Origin: Cellulosilyticum sp. I15G10I2
GTDB lineage: Bacteria; Bacillota; Clostridia; Lachnospirales; Cellulosilyticaceae
Assembly (NCBI RefSeq): GCF_900095725.1
Contig: NZ_FMMP01000009.1
Span: forward strand, 186,001 to 250,000
DNA length: 64,000 nucleotides
Reading direction: 5' to 3'
The translations under genes and the position numbers were made by a program. Of the stretch, positions 34,854 through 43,711 are shown piece after piece. The notes under the pieces were generated by a model that was not told the DNA's origin, searched no databases, and saw only the letters and a list, made by a program, of their open reading frames with translations. Each line of letters begins with the position of its first letter. The stretch's first letter is position 1.

Positions 34854-35945
34854 TTAAAAATCATATGCCGGGTCATCAACATTGTCTTTATTAACATCAA
34901 TCCACGCTTGACCTGTAAGTACTTTGTTCTCTAAGGTTAAATTATCATAACCTGTAATACCTAAGTTCATGCCTGTTTCGATTTTTTCACCATCTAAAAC
35001 TTTAATCGCAAGCTCAATCATTGCTTTTCCGGCTAACGCTGGATCCCAAAATGAAATAGTATCAATAGTTCCATTTTTAACATATTTTCCTGCAACAGAT
35101 ACAAGAGAAGTACCAGCAATTTTAACTTTTCCGGCTAATCCTAATTCTTCTACGGCTAAAGCTGCACCCGCAACATCTGGCATAGCAGAACCTTGAATAG
35201 CTGCGATATTTGGATTAGCTGTTAAAACTTCTTTGACTTTATTATAAGATATTGATTGATCATCAGCTGTCTCAATCTTATCACCATATTGTGACATACC
35301 TGGGAATTTTTCTTCCTGTAATTTTTTCGCTGCATCAACCCATTGGTTGTGTGAAGCTGAGGTCAAGCCACCTACTGTTAATATATACTCACCTTTTCCG
35401 CCTGTTAATTCACCAAGTCTTGTCATGAAATGTCTGCCATATTCTTCATTATTAAACGCTTCAATATCATAATCAATATTTTGCATATTAGCTGCTTCAT
35501 GAGCAATAACTACGATACCAGCGTCTCTCGCTTTTTTAAGAACTGGCTCTAATGACTCTGTTGAGAAAGGAACCACACAAATAGCATCAACCCCTTGTGA
35601 AATTAAATCCTCAACAGCCTGTGCTTGAAGTGCTCCATCTCCTTGTGATGGGCCTGTATAAAAAGCATCTACACCTTTTTCTTTAGCATACTCATTTACG
35701 CCAACTTCCATCCTTTGAAACCATGCGATACTTGTTAACTTAGGAACAACTGCGATTTTATAACTTTTCTTTTCTGTTTCAGTTTTTGCTTCTTCAGATT
35801 TTGTTGTTTCTGATTTTGTAGTCTCTACAGTTGCTGGTTCTGTTGATGTGCTAGCTGCATTATCAAGCGACCCACACGCTGTAATTGAAAGTGCTATTAC
35901 CATGCAAGATAATAATGCCCAAACTTTTTTTGTTGCTTTTTTCAT
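34854..35945 (-). CDS. LsrB/RhaS-type sugar-binding lipoprotein
   Basis: 363 residues. Signal peptide with lipobox ALSITAC, an acidic Thr/Lys/Glu-rich tether to about residue 60, then a periplasmic-binding fold: YKIAVVPKLTSIAWFQRM, TGPSQGDGALQAQAVEDLI and DAICVVPFSTESLEPVL resemble LsrB (AI-2) and RhaS (rhamnose) proteins. The ligand is not determined; the DhaK/DhaL pair points to a ketose or polyol. GGGGGAAA precedes the ATG. It is the first gene of the operon that runs to the LacI regulator at 27997. Confidence 0.92.
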   Translation of the reverse strand: MKKATKKVWALLSCMVIALSITACGSLDNAASTSTEPATVETTKSETTKSEEAKTETEKKSYKIAVVPKLTSIAWFQRMEVGVNEYAKEKGVDAFYTGPSQGDGALQAQAVEDLISQGVDAICVVPFSTESLEPVLKKARDAGIVVIAHEAANMQNIDYDIEAFNNEEYGRHFMTRLGELTGGKGEYILTVGGLTSASHNQWVDAAKKLQEEKFPGMSQYGDKIETADDQSISYNKVKEVLTANPNIAAIQGSAMPDVAGAALAVEELGLAGKVKIAGTSLVSVAGKYVKNGTIDTISFWDPALAGKAMIELAIKVLDGEKIETGMNLGITGYDNLTLENKVLTGQAWIDVNKDNVDDPAYDF

Positions 35946-36030
35946 AGTATTTCCCCCTTGGATATAAGTGTTTTGACCTATCCTAAAACTTAGCAGCTTC
36001 TAATTGCAAAGTTTTAAAAATTATATCTAC

Positions 36031-36102
36031 AGATTTTTTTACCCCTCTAATCCTATACTATTTTTATAGCAAACATTATGGGATTAGAGGGGTGAAAAAT
36101 CT
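36031..36102. repeat. Long palindrome in the leader/promoter region of the ABC-DhaKL operon
   Basis: Arms at 36031-36053 and 36081-36102 share TTTTTACCCCTCTAATCC and its complement, separated by 27 bp of AT-rich sequence. T-tracts are on the 5' side of each strand, so it is not an ordinary terminator. The 650-bp gap 35946-36597 holds this palindrome, an 11-bp tandem repeat and otherwise only AT-rich sequence. Confidence 0.7.
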
Positions 36103-36160
36103 TGTATTCTAAAATAAATACTATACTTTATATGAATACCCCCTTAATATATTTAGCATA

Positions 36161-36203
36161 TTTTTAGTTATTATTTAGTTATTATTTAGTTTTTATTTAG
36201 TAT
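36161..36203. repeat. 11-bp tandem repeat TTATTTAGTTA, about four units
   Basis: The units read TTTTTAGTTA, TTATTTAGTTA, TTATTTAGTTT, TTATTTAGTA. The period is close to one helical turn, so it may bend the DNA between the divergent ABC operon and HAD gene, or just be a slippage repeat. Confidence 0.7.
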
Positions 36204-36597
36204 CCATTTAAAACCATTTTATCAAATTTTCTATTTATTATTAAATTCATTATACAACTCTCTTCATTTTTAGTCAATGCTTTATATTTATTTTTTATAT
36301 ATTATCACTAATTTTACATACTATATTGTATATTTTTCCTATATTTATTTTTATCTTTTTCTTTATTATTAACTTTGATTTACTTATTATCTATTATGTA
36401 TATGTCTAAATTAATAGAAATATAGAAGTTATTAAATCACCAATAACTAAACTTTATACTTAAATTTTAGTAAACTTATTGCTATCTTATAGATATCTAC
36501 GCTATTGAGATCAAACATTGTAGATTTATTGACGATTTGATAAAAAAGTAGGATAATAAGATGAAATTAAAATTAATAGAAAACTAGGGAGAACCAT

Positions 36598-37266
36598 ATG
36601 TTAAAGGGAATTATTTTTGATATGGATGGCGTTCTTGTGAATTCTGAGCCAATGCACTACAAAGCTTATTGTTTAGCTCTAGAGAAATATAACATTGTTT
36701 ATCCATATGAAATCTATAAAAACTATATTGGATCTACGCAAGAAAAAATACTCGAAGATATTCGATCTAAAAATTCTTCATTATGCGCTAACGAAGAATT
36801 TATAAAAGAATATAATACAAAGAAGGACTTCTTAATTGAAAGTGATGGCTTTGAAGTTATTCCTGGCATACCTGCGCTTATACGCAGTTTGCATGCCGCC
36901 GGCTACCAACTCGCCGTAGCTTCTTCGTCACCATACGCATATATTATTCGTGTGACAAAAGCATTGGGGATTTATCCTTATTTTCATAAAATTGTAAGCG
37001 GAGCCGATGTACCGCACCCCAAACCAGCTCCTGATGTATTTTTCAAGGCCGTTGAAGAACTTGAGCTAACTCCTTCTGAGTGTATCATTATCGAAGATTC
37101 TACAAATGGAGTAAGGGCAGCTCAAGCAGCAGGCATTCCTTGCATTGGGTTTTATAATCCTGATTCTGGTGATCAAAACTTGAAGGAAGCTGCCATTATA
37201 ATTGAATCTTTTGAAACCTTAGATGCTGCCTTTATAGAAAAAGTCTATCAAGCACATACGAAATAA
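36598..37266 (+). CDS. HAD-family sugar phosphatase / beta-phosphoglucomutase-like
   Basis: 222 residues with HAD motif I FDMDGVL (nucleophile D8, D10), motif II in VASSS, and motif IV in IIEDSTNGVRAAQAAGI. The helical cap after motif I is the subfamily I type found in beta-phosphoglucomutase and in small sugar-phosphate phosphatases. AGGGAG precedes the ATG. It is divergent from the ABC-DhaKL operon and could dephosphorylate a sugar phosphate, but its substrate is not predictable. Confidence 0.88.
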   Translation: MLKGIIFDMDGVLVNSEPMHYKAYCLALEKYNIVYPYEIYKNYIGSTQEKILEDIRSKNSSLCANEEFIKEYNTKKDFLIESDGFEVIPGIPALIRSLHAAGYQLAVASSSPYAYIIRVTKALGIYPYFHKIVSGADVPHPKPAPDVFFKAVEELELTPSECIIIEDSTNGVRAAQAAGIPCIGFYNPDSGDQNLKEAAIIIESFETLDAAFIEKVYQAHTK

Positions 37267-37309
37267 TACCAAGAAGAACCTTCTCAACTGAGAAGGTTCT
37301 TCTTGGTAT
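37266..37309. terminator. Perfect 21-bp hairpin after the HAD gene, no U-tract
   Basis: Arms 37266-37286 and 37289-37309 (ATACCAAGAAGAACCTTCTC and its complement) are perfect and begin right at the stop codon. No T-run follows, so it may stop polymerase poorly and instead protect the mRNA end. Confidence 0.65.
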
Positions 37310-37472
37310 AGGAATTCTTAATAATGCCATGAGCAATTCACATTACTCATTAGCTAAACACTATACTGAGAACTGGTGCGCTGGAATATGAAAAATCTCT
37401 TTATCATCAGATCATGACATTTATCACTACTAAACTTATAAATCAATCAGCTTTGCTTAAAGAGAATAAAAC

Positions 37473-38081
37473 TTATCTGGATATGCCGACCTTTATGAAA
37501 TCTATCATTTTATTAGTTATTTCTTCTATACATCTACTCAGATCTTCTTGCTTTTCTTCATATGCTTCCATCATAAGCTGAGAAGACAAAATATAGATAG
37601 ATTTAGCTACGAACTTAACATCAATATCCCGTCTTATCTCTCCGCTTTTTATCCCATCTATGAGCATCGACTCATAAAAACTTGAGACATCAGTCTCTCC
37701 TTCTTTAAATATTTTCTTAATGACCTCTATATTTTCATACATTTTCTGAGCAAGCCTTTCATATTCAGGTCTCAAAGCTGCGAACTTGGCACCTGCTTCA
37801 AAGATACCTTTAAGTCTTTCAAAGAACTTATCTTCTTGTATCTCCAAAACAGGTGCCATAAATCTCATTTTTTCTTCTTTAATAATAAAGATAATATATT
37901 TGTATAAATCTTCTTTATCTAGAAAGTAATCATAAAAACTGCTTCTAGGAATTTTAGCTTTATTTATAATATCTGAAATTTTTACTTCGTTAAAAGTAAA
38001 ATTTGCAAACTCGCTTATTGCAGCATTAATAATTTGTTCTTGTTTTTCCTCTGTAAGATTATAAAATGTTTGCTTTGGCAA
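37473..38081 (-). CDS. TetR-family transcriptional regulator
   Basis: 202 residues. The N-terminal helix-turn-helix runs through NAAISEFANFTFNEVKISDI to IPRSSFYDYFLDKEDLYKYI; the C-terminal ligand domain is unclassified. The start is TTG at 38081, 4 nt after the glycosyltransferase stop, with the ribosome-binding GGGGG inside the end of that gene, so the two are translationally linked. It most likely represses its own operon through the palindrome at 39382-39396. Confidence 0.9.
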   Translation of the reverse strand: MPKQTFYNLTEEKQEQIINAAISEFANFTFNEVKISDIINKAKIPRSSFYDYFLDKEDLYKYIIFIIKEEKMRFMAPVLEIQEDKFFERLKGIFEAGAKFAALRPEYERLAQKMYENIEVIKKIFKEGETDVSSFYESMLIDGIKSGEIRRDIDVKFVAKSIYILSSQLMMEAYEEKQEDLSRCIEEITNKMIDFIKVGISR

Positions 38082-38085
38082 GTCG

Positions 38086-39339
38086 TCACCCCCTAAATTT
38101 TTCTATATATGCAACCGCTTTCTCAAGTCCTTTTTCAGACTCTATGACATTTTTAATAAACTTAGCATTTTCTATATATTTTACATCCTCCATTGCTTTA
38201 AGGGCCTTAACGAGATCTGATGTTTCAAGGTTTTTTTCTCTTAATGGCTTTATAGCGTAATCCTGCTGATACATTCTGTTTGCCCAAAATGGCTGGTCAA
38301 CAGTAAAGGGGATAATAAGCTGCGGAACACCGCTTAGAAGTGCTTCAGCCATTGTGCCTACCCCGCCATGATGAATGATACCTTTAGCTTTGTTAAATAG
38401 AAGCCTATGGGGCGCTTTGTCTGCTACAAAAACATTTTCTTCTCCTTCAAAAGTCATACCACTTGTTCCCGTTAAAATCACGGCTCTATTCCCAGTTTCA
38501 TTCAAAGCTTTAAGAAGTTTCTCCTTAAATACTACTGGATTTTTAAGAGGCATGCTACTAAAAGATATAACAATTGGTTTTTTACCGCTTTCCAAGAAAT
38601 TTTCTAATGCTTGATCTAGTTTATCTTCACTTACATCTAAGAAGAAAAATCCCGAAAGAAACACGTGATCTTTCCAACTCTTCACTTCCTTAAAAAGAAA
38701 TGGGCTAATAGGATAAATGATCGGAATAGCTTTATCTTTTATTTTAAATGTATATTCACCCATCTTTCGCTTTGGAAGCTGCAATGATTTTTTTCTAAAG
38801 TCATTGATATCTTTTATATAGGATGATTCACTTAGTGAAATAACCTTATAAGTAAGCTTATTTAAAAGGGGCCCAAAATTTTTATTGGCTGATACTGCAA
38901 AGTTTGGAAATTCAGTGATCGGATACATGATTGGAACTGGTGGCATACACATACAAGGAATATTCAAGTATTCCGAAATATCTACGGCAGCAAGTGCTTT
39001 AGGATGATAGACTATAAGGTCTGATCCTTTTGAGGCCACAAAAAAGTCATCCATGCTTTTCCTATAGGCCGGCGTTATAACTTCTTTTGCAAACTTTAAC
39101 ATTTTAAAGATATTAACCTTGCCCCCATTAAAAATTTGCTTTCCTTCTTCACTTTCTAAAATAGCCATTAAATCAGCTGTTGCTTCATGAAAATCTACGC
39201 CATTACCTTCTATAAAATGTTTAAAAGATGTTCCTGTACATATCATCGCCTTATGCCCATTTTTTATAAGCTCTTTAGCAAGTGCGACGTAAGGCTGTAC
39301 GTCTCCTCTAGTGCCTAATGTTAAAAATGTAATTTTCAT
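38086..39339 (-). CDS. MGT/UGT-type glycosyltransferase
   Basis: About 417 residues of the GT1 family. The N-terminus reads MKITFLTLGTRGDVQPYVAL, and the nucleotide-sugar site is HHGGVGTMAEALLSGVPQLI followed by DQPFWANRMYQ. Such enzymes add a sugar to small lipophilic molecules, including macrolides, flavonoids and sterols, often as detoxification. I chose the ATG at 39339, with AGGAGGAG 6 nt upstream, over the frame start at 39360. With the TetR regulator downstream it looks like an inducible resistance or modification unit. Substrate unknown. Confidence 0.88.
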   Translation of the reverse strand: MKITFLTLGTRGDVQPYVALAKELIKNGHKAMICTGTSFKHFIEGNGVDFHEATADLMAILESEEGKQIFNGGKVNIFKMLKFAKEVITPAYRKSMDDFFVASKGSDLIVYHPKALAAVDISEYLNIPCMCMPPVPIMYPITEFPNFAVSANKNFGPLLNKLTYKVISLSESSYIKDINDFRKKSLQLPKRKMGEYTFKIKDKAIPIIYPISPFLFKEVKSWKDHVFLSGFFFLDVSEDKLDQALENFLESGKKPIVISFSSMPLKNPVVFKEKLLKALNETGNRAVILTGTSGMTFEGEENVFVADKAPHRLLFNKAKGIIHHGGVGTMAEALLSGVPQLIIPFTVDQPFWANRMYQQDYAIKPLREKNLETSDLVKALKAMEDVKYIENAKFIKNVIESEKGLEKAVAYIEKFRG

Positions 39340-39354
39340 AGCGACTCCTCCTAT

Positions 39355-39396
39355 AAACAATTGTTTACAAAACAGAATTCCGACGACGTTGTCGTC
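39355..39396 (-). promoter_or_regulatory. Candidate TetR operators upstream of the glycosyltransferase
   Basis: Two palindromes precede the gene: AAACAATTGTTT (39355-39366), perfect, touching the ribosome-binding site, and GACGACGTTGTCGTC (39382-39396) with 6-bp arms around GTT. The second stands out for its GC content in AT-rich DNA and is the better operator candidate. Confidence 0.55.
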
Positions 39397-39565
39397 ATAA
39401 AGTTAGCATATCAGTTCAGATCTCCCCTGTCAAGCCACCACTATTTTACAGCAAGCGTTTATCCACCCACTCATCTACTTTATTAATTCATAAATGTCTC
39501 ATTATATAAAAAATGCCCCACCTAATCAATTCTTATTATGCAATAAGTGATCAGATGGGATATTT

Positions 39566-40264
39566 TTATTTCTCTACGAAGCGATACCCAACTCCAACTT
39601 GGGTACGGATAAATCGATGACTTGTCGTATCACGTTCAATTTTACGGCGCAGGCTGGCCATAAATACACGAAGACTTTTGGCATCGTTTGATTCGCTATA
39701 TCCCCAAATCTGATTGAGAATATAGTTGTGCGTAAGCACTTTTCCTCTATTGTTAATTAACAGCCTAAGAAGCTTATATTCCATAGGTGTTAAGTGCACT
39801 TCTTCACCATCAACAAACACAAGTCCTTTTGTATAATCCACCGTCAAATAGTCACAGATAAAGGTTTCTATATTGGTCGGGTTCGCTATACTACTCAGCT
39901 TGCGTTGTGAAACTCTTATCCTGGCAAGCAGTTCACCCATATGAAAAGGCTTTGTCATATAGTCATCAGCTCCTAGATCAAGAGCCCTGATCTTCTCACT
40001 TTCTTCTTCCCGTGCTGAAACAACAATAATAGGAGCATTACTTTTTTCTCTAATCTGTTTAATGACCTCCATACCATCCATATCCGGCAAGCCTAGGTCT
40101 AACAGGATAATATCGGGTTTATTTACATAAAACAACGAAATAGCTTCTTTTCCAGTAACTGCCTCAACAGTTTTATAGCCTTCGTCCTTTAAGTACATGG
40201 TTGTTAAAGACATAATGTATTTATCATCCTCGACGATTAATACTGTGATATTTTCTTCCATCAT
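39566..40264 (-). CDS. kdpE: OmpR/KdpE-like response regulator
   Basis: 232 residues: receiver domain with phospho-acceptor D56 in IILLDLGLPDMDG, then a winged helix ending YRFVEK. Similar to KdpE, which responds to potassium shortage. It overlaps the kinase gene by 4 nt (ATGA). No kdpFABC genes are present; instead the pair closes an operon for Trk/Ktr-type potassium uptake, so it probably controls this operon. Confidence 0.88.
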   Translation of the reverse strand: MMEENITVLIVEDDKYIMSLTTMYLKDEGYKTVEAVTGKEAISLFYVNKPDIILLDLGLPDMDGMEVIKQIREKSNAPIIVVSAREEESEKIRALDLGADDYMTKPFHMGELLARIRVSQRKLSSIANPTNIETFICDYLTVDYTKGLVFVDGEEVHLTPMEYKLLRLLINNRGKVLTHNYILNQIWGYSESNDAKSLRVFMASLRRKIERDTTSHRFIRTQVGVGYRFVEK

Positions 40265-41658
40265 TCTACCTCCGTATAGGGCAGTGTAAATGTAAATAGC
40301 GCACCTCCAAGATGTGATGTCCCAGTGGTAATACTACCTCCGTGCGCTTTAACAACAGCTTTGCAGATTGCAAGTCCCAGACCAATGCCTTTTTTTCCAT
40401 CAGCTCCAGTTTTCCCGCTAGTCACAAAGGCGTCAAACAGTTTTGAAGTATCACTCCCGGTTCCCATTCCGCCATCAGCAACATTAAATTCCACATAGAG
40501 CTCCTTTTGACTTACTATCAGTTCAATAGGACAGTTTCTTGAGGTATGCTTAACCGCATTATCTAGCAGATTGACTAAGACTTGGACAATCATTTTACCG
40601 TCCATAGGCACTGCGACTACCTCTTTAGGCAGAGTGATCTTAAAAGGTCTTTTGCCTAGTCCTACAATATGGGTAACTGCCTCACTGACAACATCATCAA
40701 TGACTTCAATTTGTTTATTAACCTCTAACTTATCATTATCAATTCTAGTCATATTTAGTATATTTTCTACCAAAGTTGTCAGCCACTCTGCTTGCTCGTT
40801 GATATCTCTTGCTAAACGCTCGATACTTTCGCCATCCAAACTCCGAGCGCGCTGAACAATATAACTGCTTGCACCGGCAATACCGGCAAGCGGAGTACGT
40901 AAATCGTGACCAATACTTCGCAAAAGATTACTTTTTAAATGTTCTCGTTCCATTGCGATTCGGGTATTTTCTCGTTCATTATAGATATACTCACGGTCTA
41001 AGGCAATTCCCATTTGTGCAGCTACAGCATTGACAAGCCACGCCTGCTCCATATTCAGATCTTCATTTTTAACATATAATCTCAGTGTTCCAATTCTTTT
41101 AGCAATTCCCGTTATGGGAAGCTCTGTAATCCTTTTGTCTTCCTGAGAGACAAAAGAATCATGCGGGTAGATCCGGCTGCTTTCAGCTAGTTCAACTACA
41201 CTGTCATAGCCTATGTGTTCTTTGATATATCTGATCCCGTGGTGAATGATATTGTCTTCACTCGTTACATTTAAAAAGCCGTGAGCTATCTCATGCAGCA
41301 GCTTTGCCGTTTGCTCATTTCTTTTGGAAATAAGCAGTTGTCGCCAAAATCTTGCTGTCAAACTTGAAGATATCATCGATGCTATAAGAAAAAACAACAT
41401 CAGAGCCATATCGTTTACACTATTAATAATAAAGGTGTGCAACGGCTCTGTGAAAAAGTAGTTGAATATAATTACACTAACGCAAGCTGCCATAAGCCCT
41501 AACCAATAGCCTTTTGTAAAAGCAGTGATTGACAAGACTCCGATCATAAAAATCATAAGAATATTTTCTTTGCCCAAGCCTAATTGCTTAAGAACGATGG
41601 AACTAAAAGTTGTAGCGAGTAGTATTAATACTAGGCTTAAATAATCTTTTTTCTTCAT
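40261..41658 (-). CDS. KdpD-like sensor kinase lacking the N-terminal KdpD and Usp domains
   Basis: 465 residues. It begins directly with the DUF4118 four-helix membrane unit (about 5-100, ILLATTFSSIVLKQLG and SVNDMALMLFFLIASM), then a GAF-like region, the His box SIGHDLRTPLAG, and an ATPase domain with GIGLGLAICKAVV. Full KdpD is about 900 residues and has a cytoplasmic KdpD/Usp sensor that is absent here. Start supported by GGAGGTGAC. Neighbours suggest potassium or c-di-AMP-linked signals, but the truncated form may sense something at the membrane only. Confidence 0.88.
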   Translation of the reverse strand: MKKKDYLSLVLILLATTFSSIVLKQLGLGKENILMIFMIGVLSITAFTKGYWLGLMAACVSVIIFNYFFTEPLHTFIINSVNDMALMLFFLIASMISSSLTARFWRQLLISKRNEQTAKLLHEIAHGFLNVTSEDNIIHHGIRYIKEHIGYDSVVELAESSRIYPHDSFVSQEDKRITELPITGIAKRIGTLRLYVKNEDLNMEQAWLVNAVAAQMGIALDREYIYNERENTRIAMEREHLKSNLLRSIGHDLRTPLAGIAGASSYIVQRARSLDGESIERLARDINEQAEWLTTLVENILNMTRIDNDKLEVNKQIEVIDDVVSEAVTHIVGLGKRPFKITLPKEVVAVPMDGKMIVQVLVNLLDNAVKHTSRNCPIELIVSQKELYVEFNVADGGMGTGSDTSKLFDAFVTSGKTGADGKKGIGLGLAICKAVVKAHGGSITTGTSHLGGALFTFTLPYTEVE

Positions 41659-41691
41659 CTTGTCACCTCCCTAGGATATTTTACTATACTT

Positions 41692-42345
41692 TTAACTCAG
41701 TTTCTTTAAAATCTTTTCAATATCACTTTGGTGTCCCATAACCATAAGATGTTCATGTGCCTTAAAGATATGATCTGCCGATGGCAGCGGCTGAATCTTG
41801 TCACCCACTTTGGTTGCGAGAATACTAATATGATACCTTACTCTAAAATTAACTTCTTTGATACTTTTTCCAATCCAACTCTCTACTGGTGGTATTTCAT
41901 AGATACCCACATCTTTTGTGAGCTCAAAATAATCAAATATATTATTTGCACTATAACGTGTTGCCAGTTTTTCAGCTAAATAACGCTGCGGATCTGCAAC
42001 CTCATCAGCGCCATTTTTCAGTAAAAATTTAACATGAATATCACGACTGGCTTTACTGATAACGTACTTTGCACCTAATTCCTTAAGTAAGCTTGTAATC
42101 TCTAAGCTACTTTGAAAACTGCTTCCTATACACACAAAACATAAATCAAAATTACTGATACCCAATGAACGCAGAACTTCTTCCTTCGTACAATCACCTA
42201 TCTGTGCACTTGTCGCAATGGGTAACAACTCAACGAGATTTTCTTCATCTTTATCAACTATCATAACCTCATTTCCAAGTTCAATCAACTTACGACTAAG
42301 ATGTCTTCCAAACCTGCCAATTCCTATTACTAAAATGGATTTCAT
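41692..42345 (-). CDS. ktrA: Potassium uptake regulatory protein TrkA/KtrA
   Basis: 217 residues. The RCK_N domain has the NAD-binding IGIGRFGRHLS at 7-17 and an acidic end to the second strand, VIVDKDEENL; the RCK_C domain follows (about 135-217). It gates the TrkH-type channel encoded just upstream in response to nucleotides. 10 nt separate it from that gene. Normal length for KtrA. Confidence 0.92.
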   Translation of the reverse strand: MKSILVIGIGRFGRHLSRKLIELGNEVMIVDKDEENLVELLPIATSAQIGDCTKEEVLRSLGISNFDLCFVCIGSSFQSSLEITSLLKELGAKYVISKASRDIHVKFLLKNGADEVADPQRYLAEKLATRYSANNIFDYFELTKDVGIYEIPPVESWIGKSIKEVNFRVRYHISILATKVGDKIQPLPSADHIFKAHEHLMVMGHQSDIEKILKKLS

Positions 42346-42355
42346 ATTAATACTC

Positions 42356-43711
42356 CTATCCTATATTTATTTTTTCTGTCGGACTTTGAACAAATGACGG
42401 TGTTCTATGTTCAGTAAATAGCAGTGCAAATGAAAGACTGCCCACTCTTCCGCAATACATTAATAAAATGATAATGACTTGTGCAAAAGTATTTAAGGTG
42501 CCTGTAATGCCAGTTGAAAGGCCAACAGTACCAATTGCAGATACTACCTCAAATAGTACATCACCAAGAGAAAAAGACGCATTAGTTGCAATAATTAGAA
42601 ATGTAGCACTGAGTGTAAGAATGAGATTGACGCTTACCACCGCTGATGCTCTCTTTAGTGCATTATCTTCCAATCTTCGTCCAAATATATTATCACTCTT
42701 TGTATGACGAAGACTTGACCATAGTGAAATTAAAATAACTGCGAAAGTAGTCGTCTTAATCCCCCCTGCAGTAGATCCAGGGCTTCCGCCGATGAACATT
42801 AATATCATGGTCAAAAGCTTGGTTGCCGGAGTAAGTGCTGCCGTATCCACAGTATTAAAGCCTGCTGTTCTTGGGGTCACAGCCCCAAAAAGAGATACTA
42901 TCAATTTCTCATCCATCGGCATTTCTGCAAGAATATTAGACCTTTCAAAAATATAAAAGCTTATTGTCCCTGCCACTATAAGCATTAACGTCATTGCTAA
43001 AACAATCTTCGTATGTAATTGATACCTTTTAAAGTGATGTTTGTTTTTCGTTATATCTTCCCACACGAAGAATCCAATTCCCCCAGAAATAATTAACATA
43101 ATAATCGTTAAGTTCACAATGATATCATCTGAAAAATGTGTAAGAGATGAATATTTTTCTGTTTTACCCATCAAATCGAATCCAGCGTTGCAAAATGCAG
43201 AAACTGAATGAAAAATACCTTTATAGATCCCTTCTATAAGTCCCATCTTTGGTATAAATCTTATTGATAATAGTATGGCTCCAAAGCCCTCAAATAATAA
43301 AGTGCCAATCAATATTTTTCTAACTAAACGTACAATCCCCCCAATATACAGAGTATTCATACTTTCCCGTAACAACCCTCTTTCTCTAAGCCCTATTTTT
43401 CTTTTTAGGAAAAAAGAGAACATTGTAATAATTGTCATAAAGCCCAAACCACCTACTTGTATCAGAAATAAGATAACCATCTGTCCAAATAGCGACCACT
43501 GAGTATATGTATCAAAAACAACGAGGCCGGTTACACAGGCCGCTGAGGTAGATGTAAAGAGCGCATCAATAAATCCAACAGAGACATTACTCCGGCTTGC
43601 TATCGGTAAACATAATAGCAATGCACCCAGCATAATAATAAGAAAATAACCTAGGGCAATCATTTGAGGATAATTTAATACTTTTAGCATTCTTATGTAC
43701 TTATTCACCAT
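42356..43711 (-). CDS. ktrB: Potassium transporter TrkH/KtrB family
   Basis: 451 residues, the KtrB length, with four membrane-pore-membrane repeats. Filter regions are visible as AACVTGLVVFDT, SAFCNAGFDL, TPRTAGFNT and AIGTVGLSTG, each with the conserved glycine that coordinates potassium. Sits in the membrane as a dimer bound to an RCK ring (the ktrA product). It overlaps the upstream small gene by 11 nt, a sign of coupled translation. Confidence 0.93.
   Translation of the reverse strand: MVNKYIRMLKVLNYPQMIALGYFLIIMLGALLLCLPIASRSNVSVGFIDALFTSTSAACVTGLVVFDTYTQWSLFGQMVILFLIQVGGLGFMTIITMFSFFLKRKIGLRERGLLRESMNTLYIGGIVRLVRKILIGTLLFEGFGAILLSIRFIPKMGLIEGIYKGIFHSVSAFCNAGFDLMGKTEKYSSLTHFSDDIIVNLTIIMLIISGGIGFFVWEDITKNKHHFKRYQLHTKIVLAMTLMLIVAGTISFYIFERSNILAEMPMDEKLIVSLFGAVTPRTAGFNTVDTAALTPATKLLTMILMFIGGSPGSTAGGIKTTTFAVILISLWSSLRHTKSDNIFGRRLEDNALKRASAVVSVNLILTLSATFLIIATNASFSLGDVLFEVVSAIGTVGLSTGITGTLNTFAQVIIILLMYCGRVGSLSFALLFTEHRTPSFVQSPTEKINIG

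Noticed and set aside
34854-35945. True AI-2 receptor (LsrB) and quorum-signal uptake
   Set aside because: The binding protein resembles LsrB, but LsrK, LsrF and LsrG are absent and a DhaK/DhaL pair is present instead, so AI-2 uptake is not supported.
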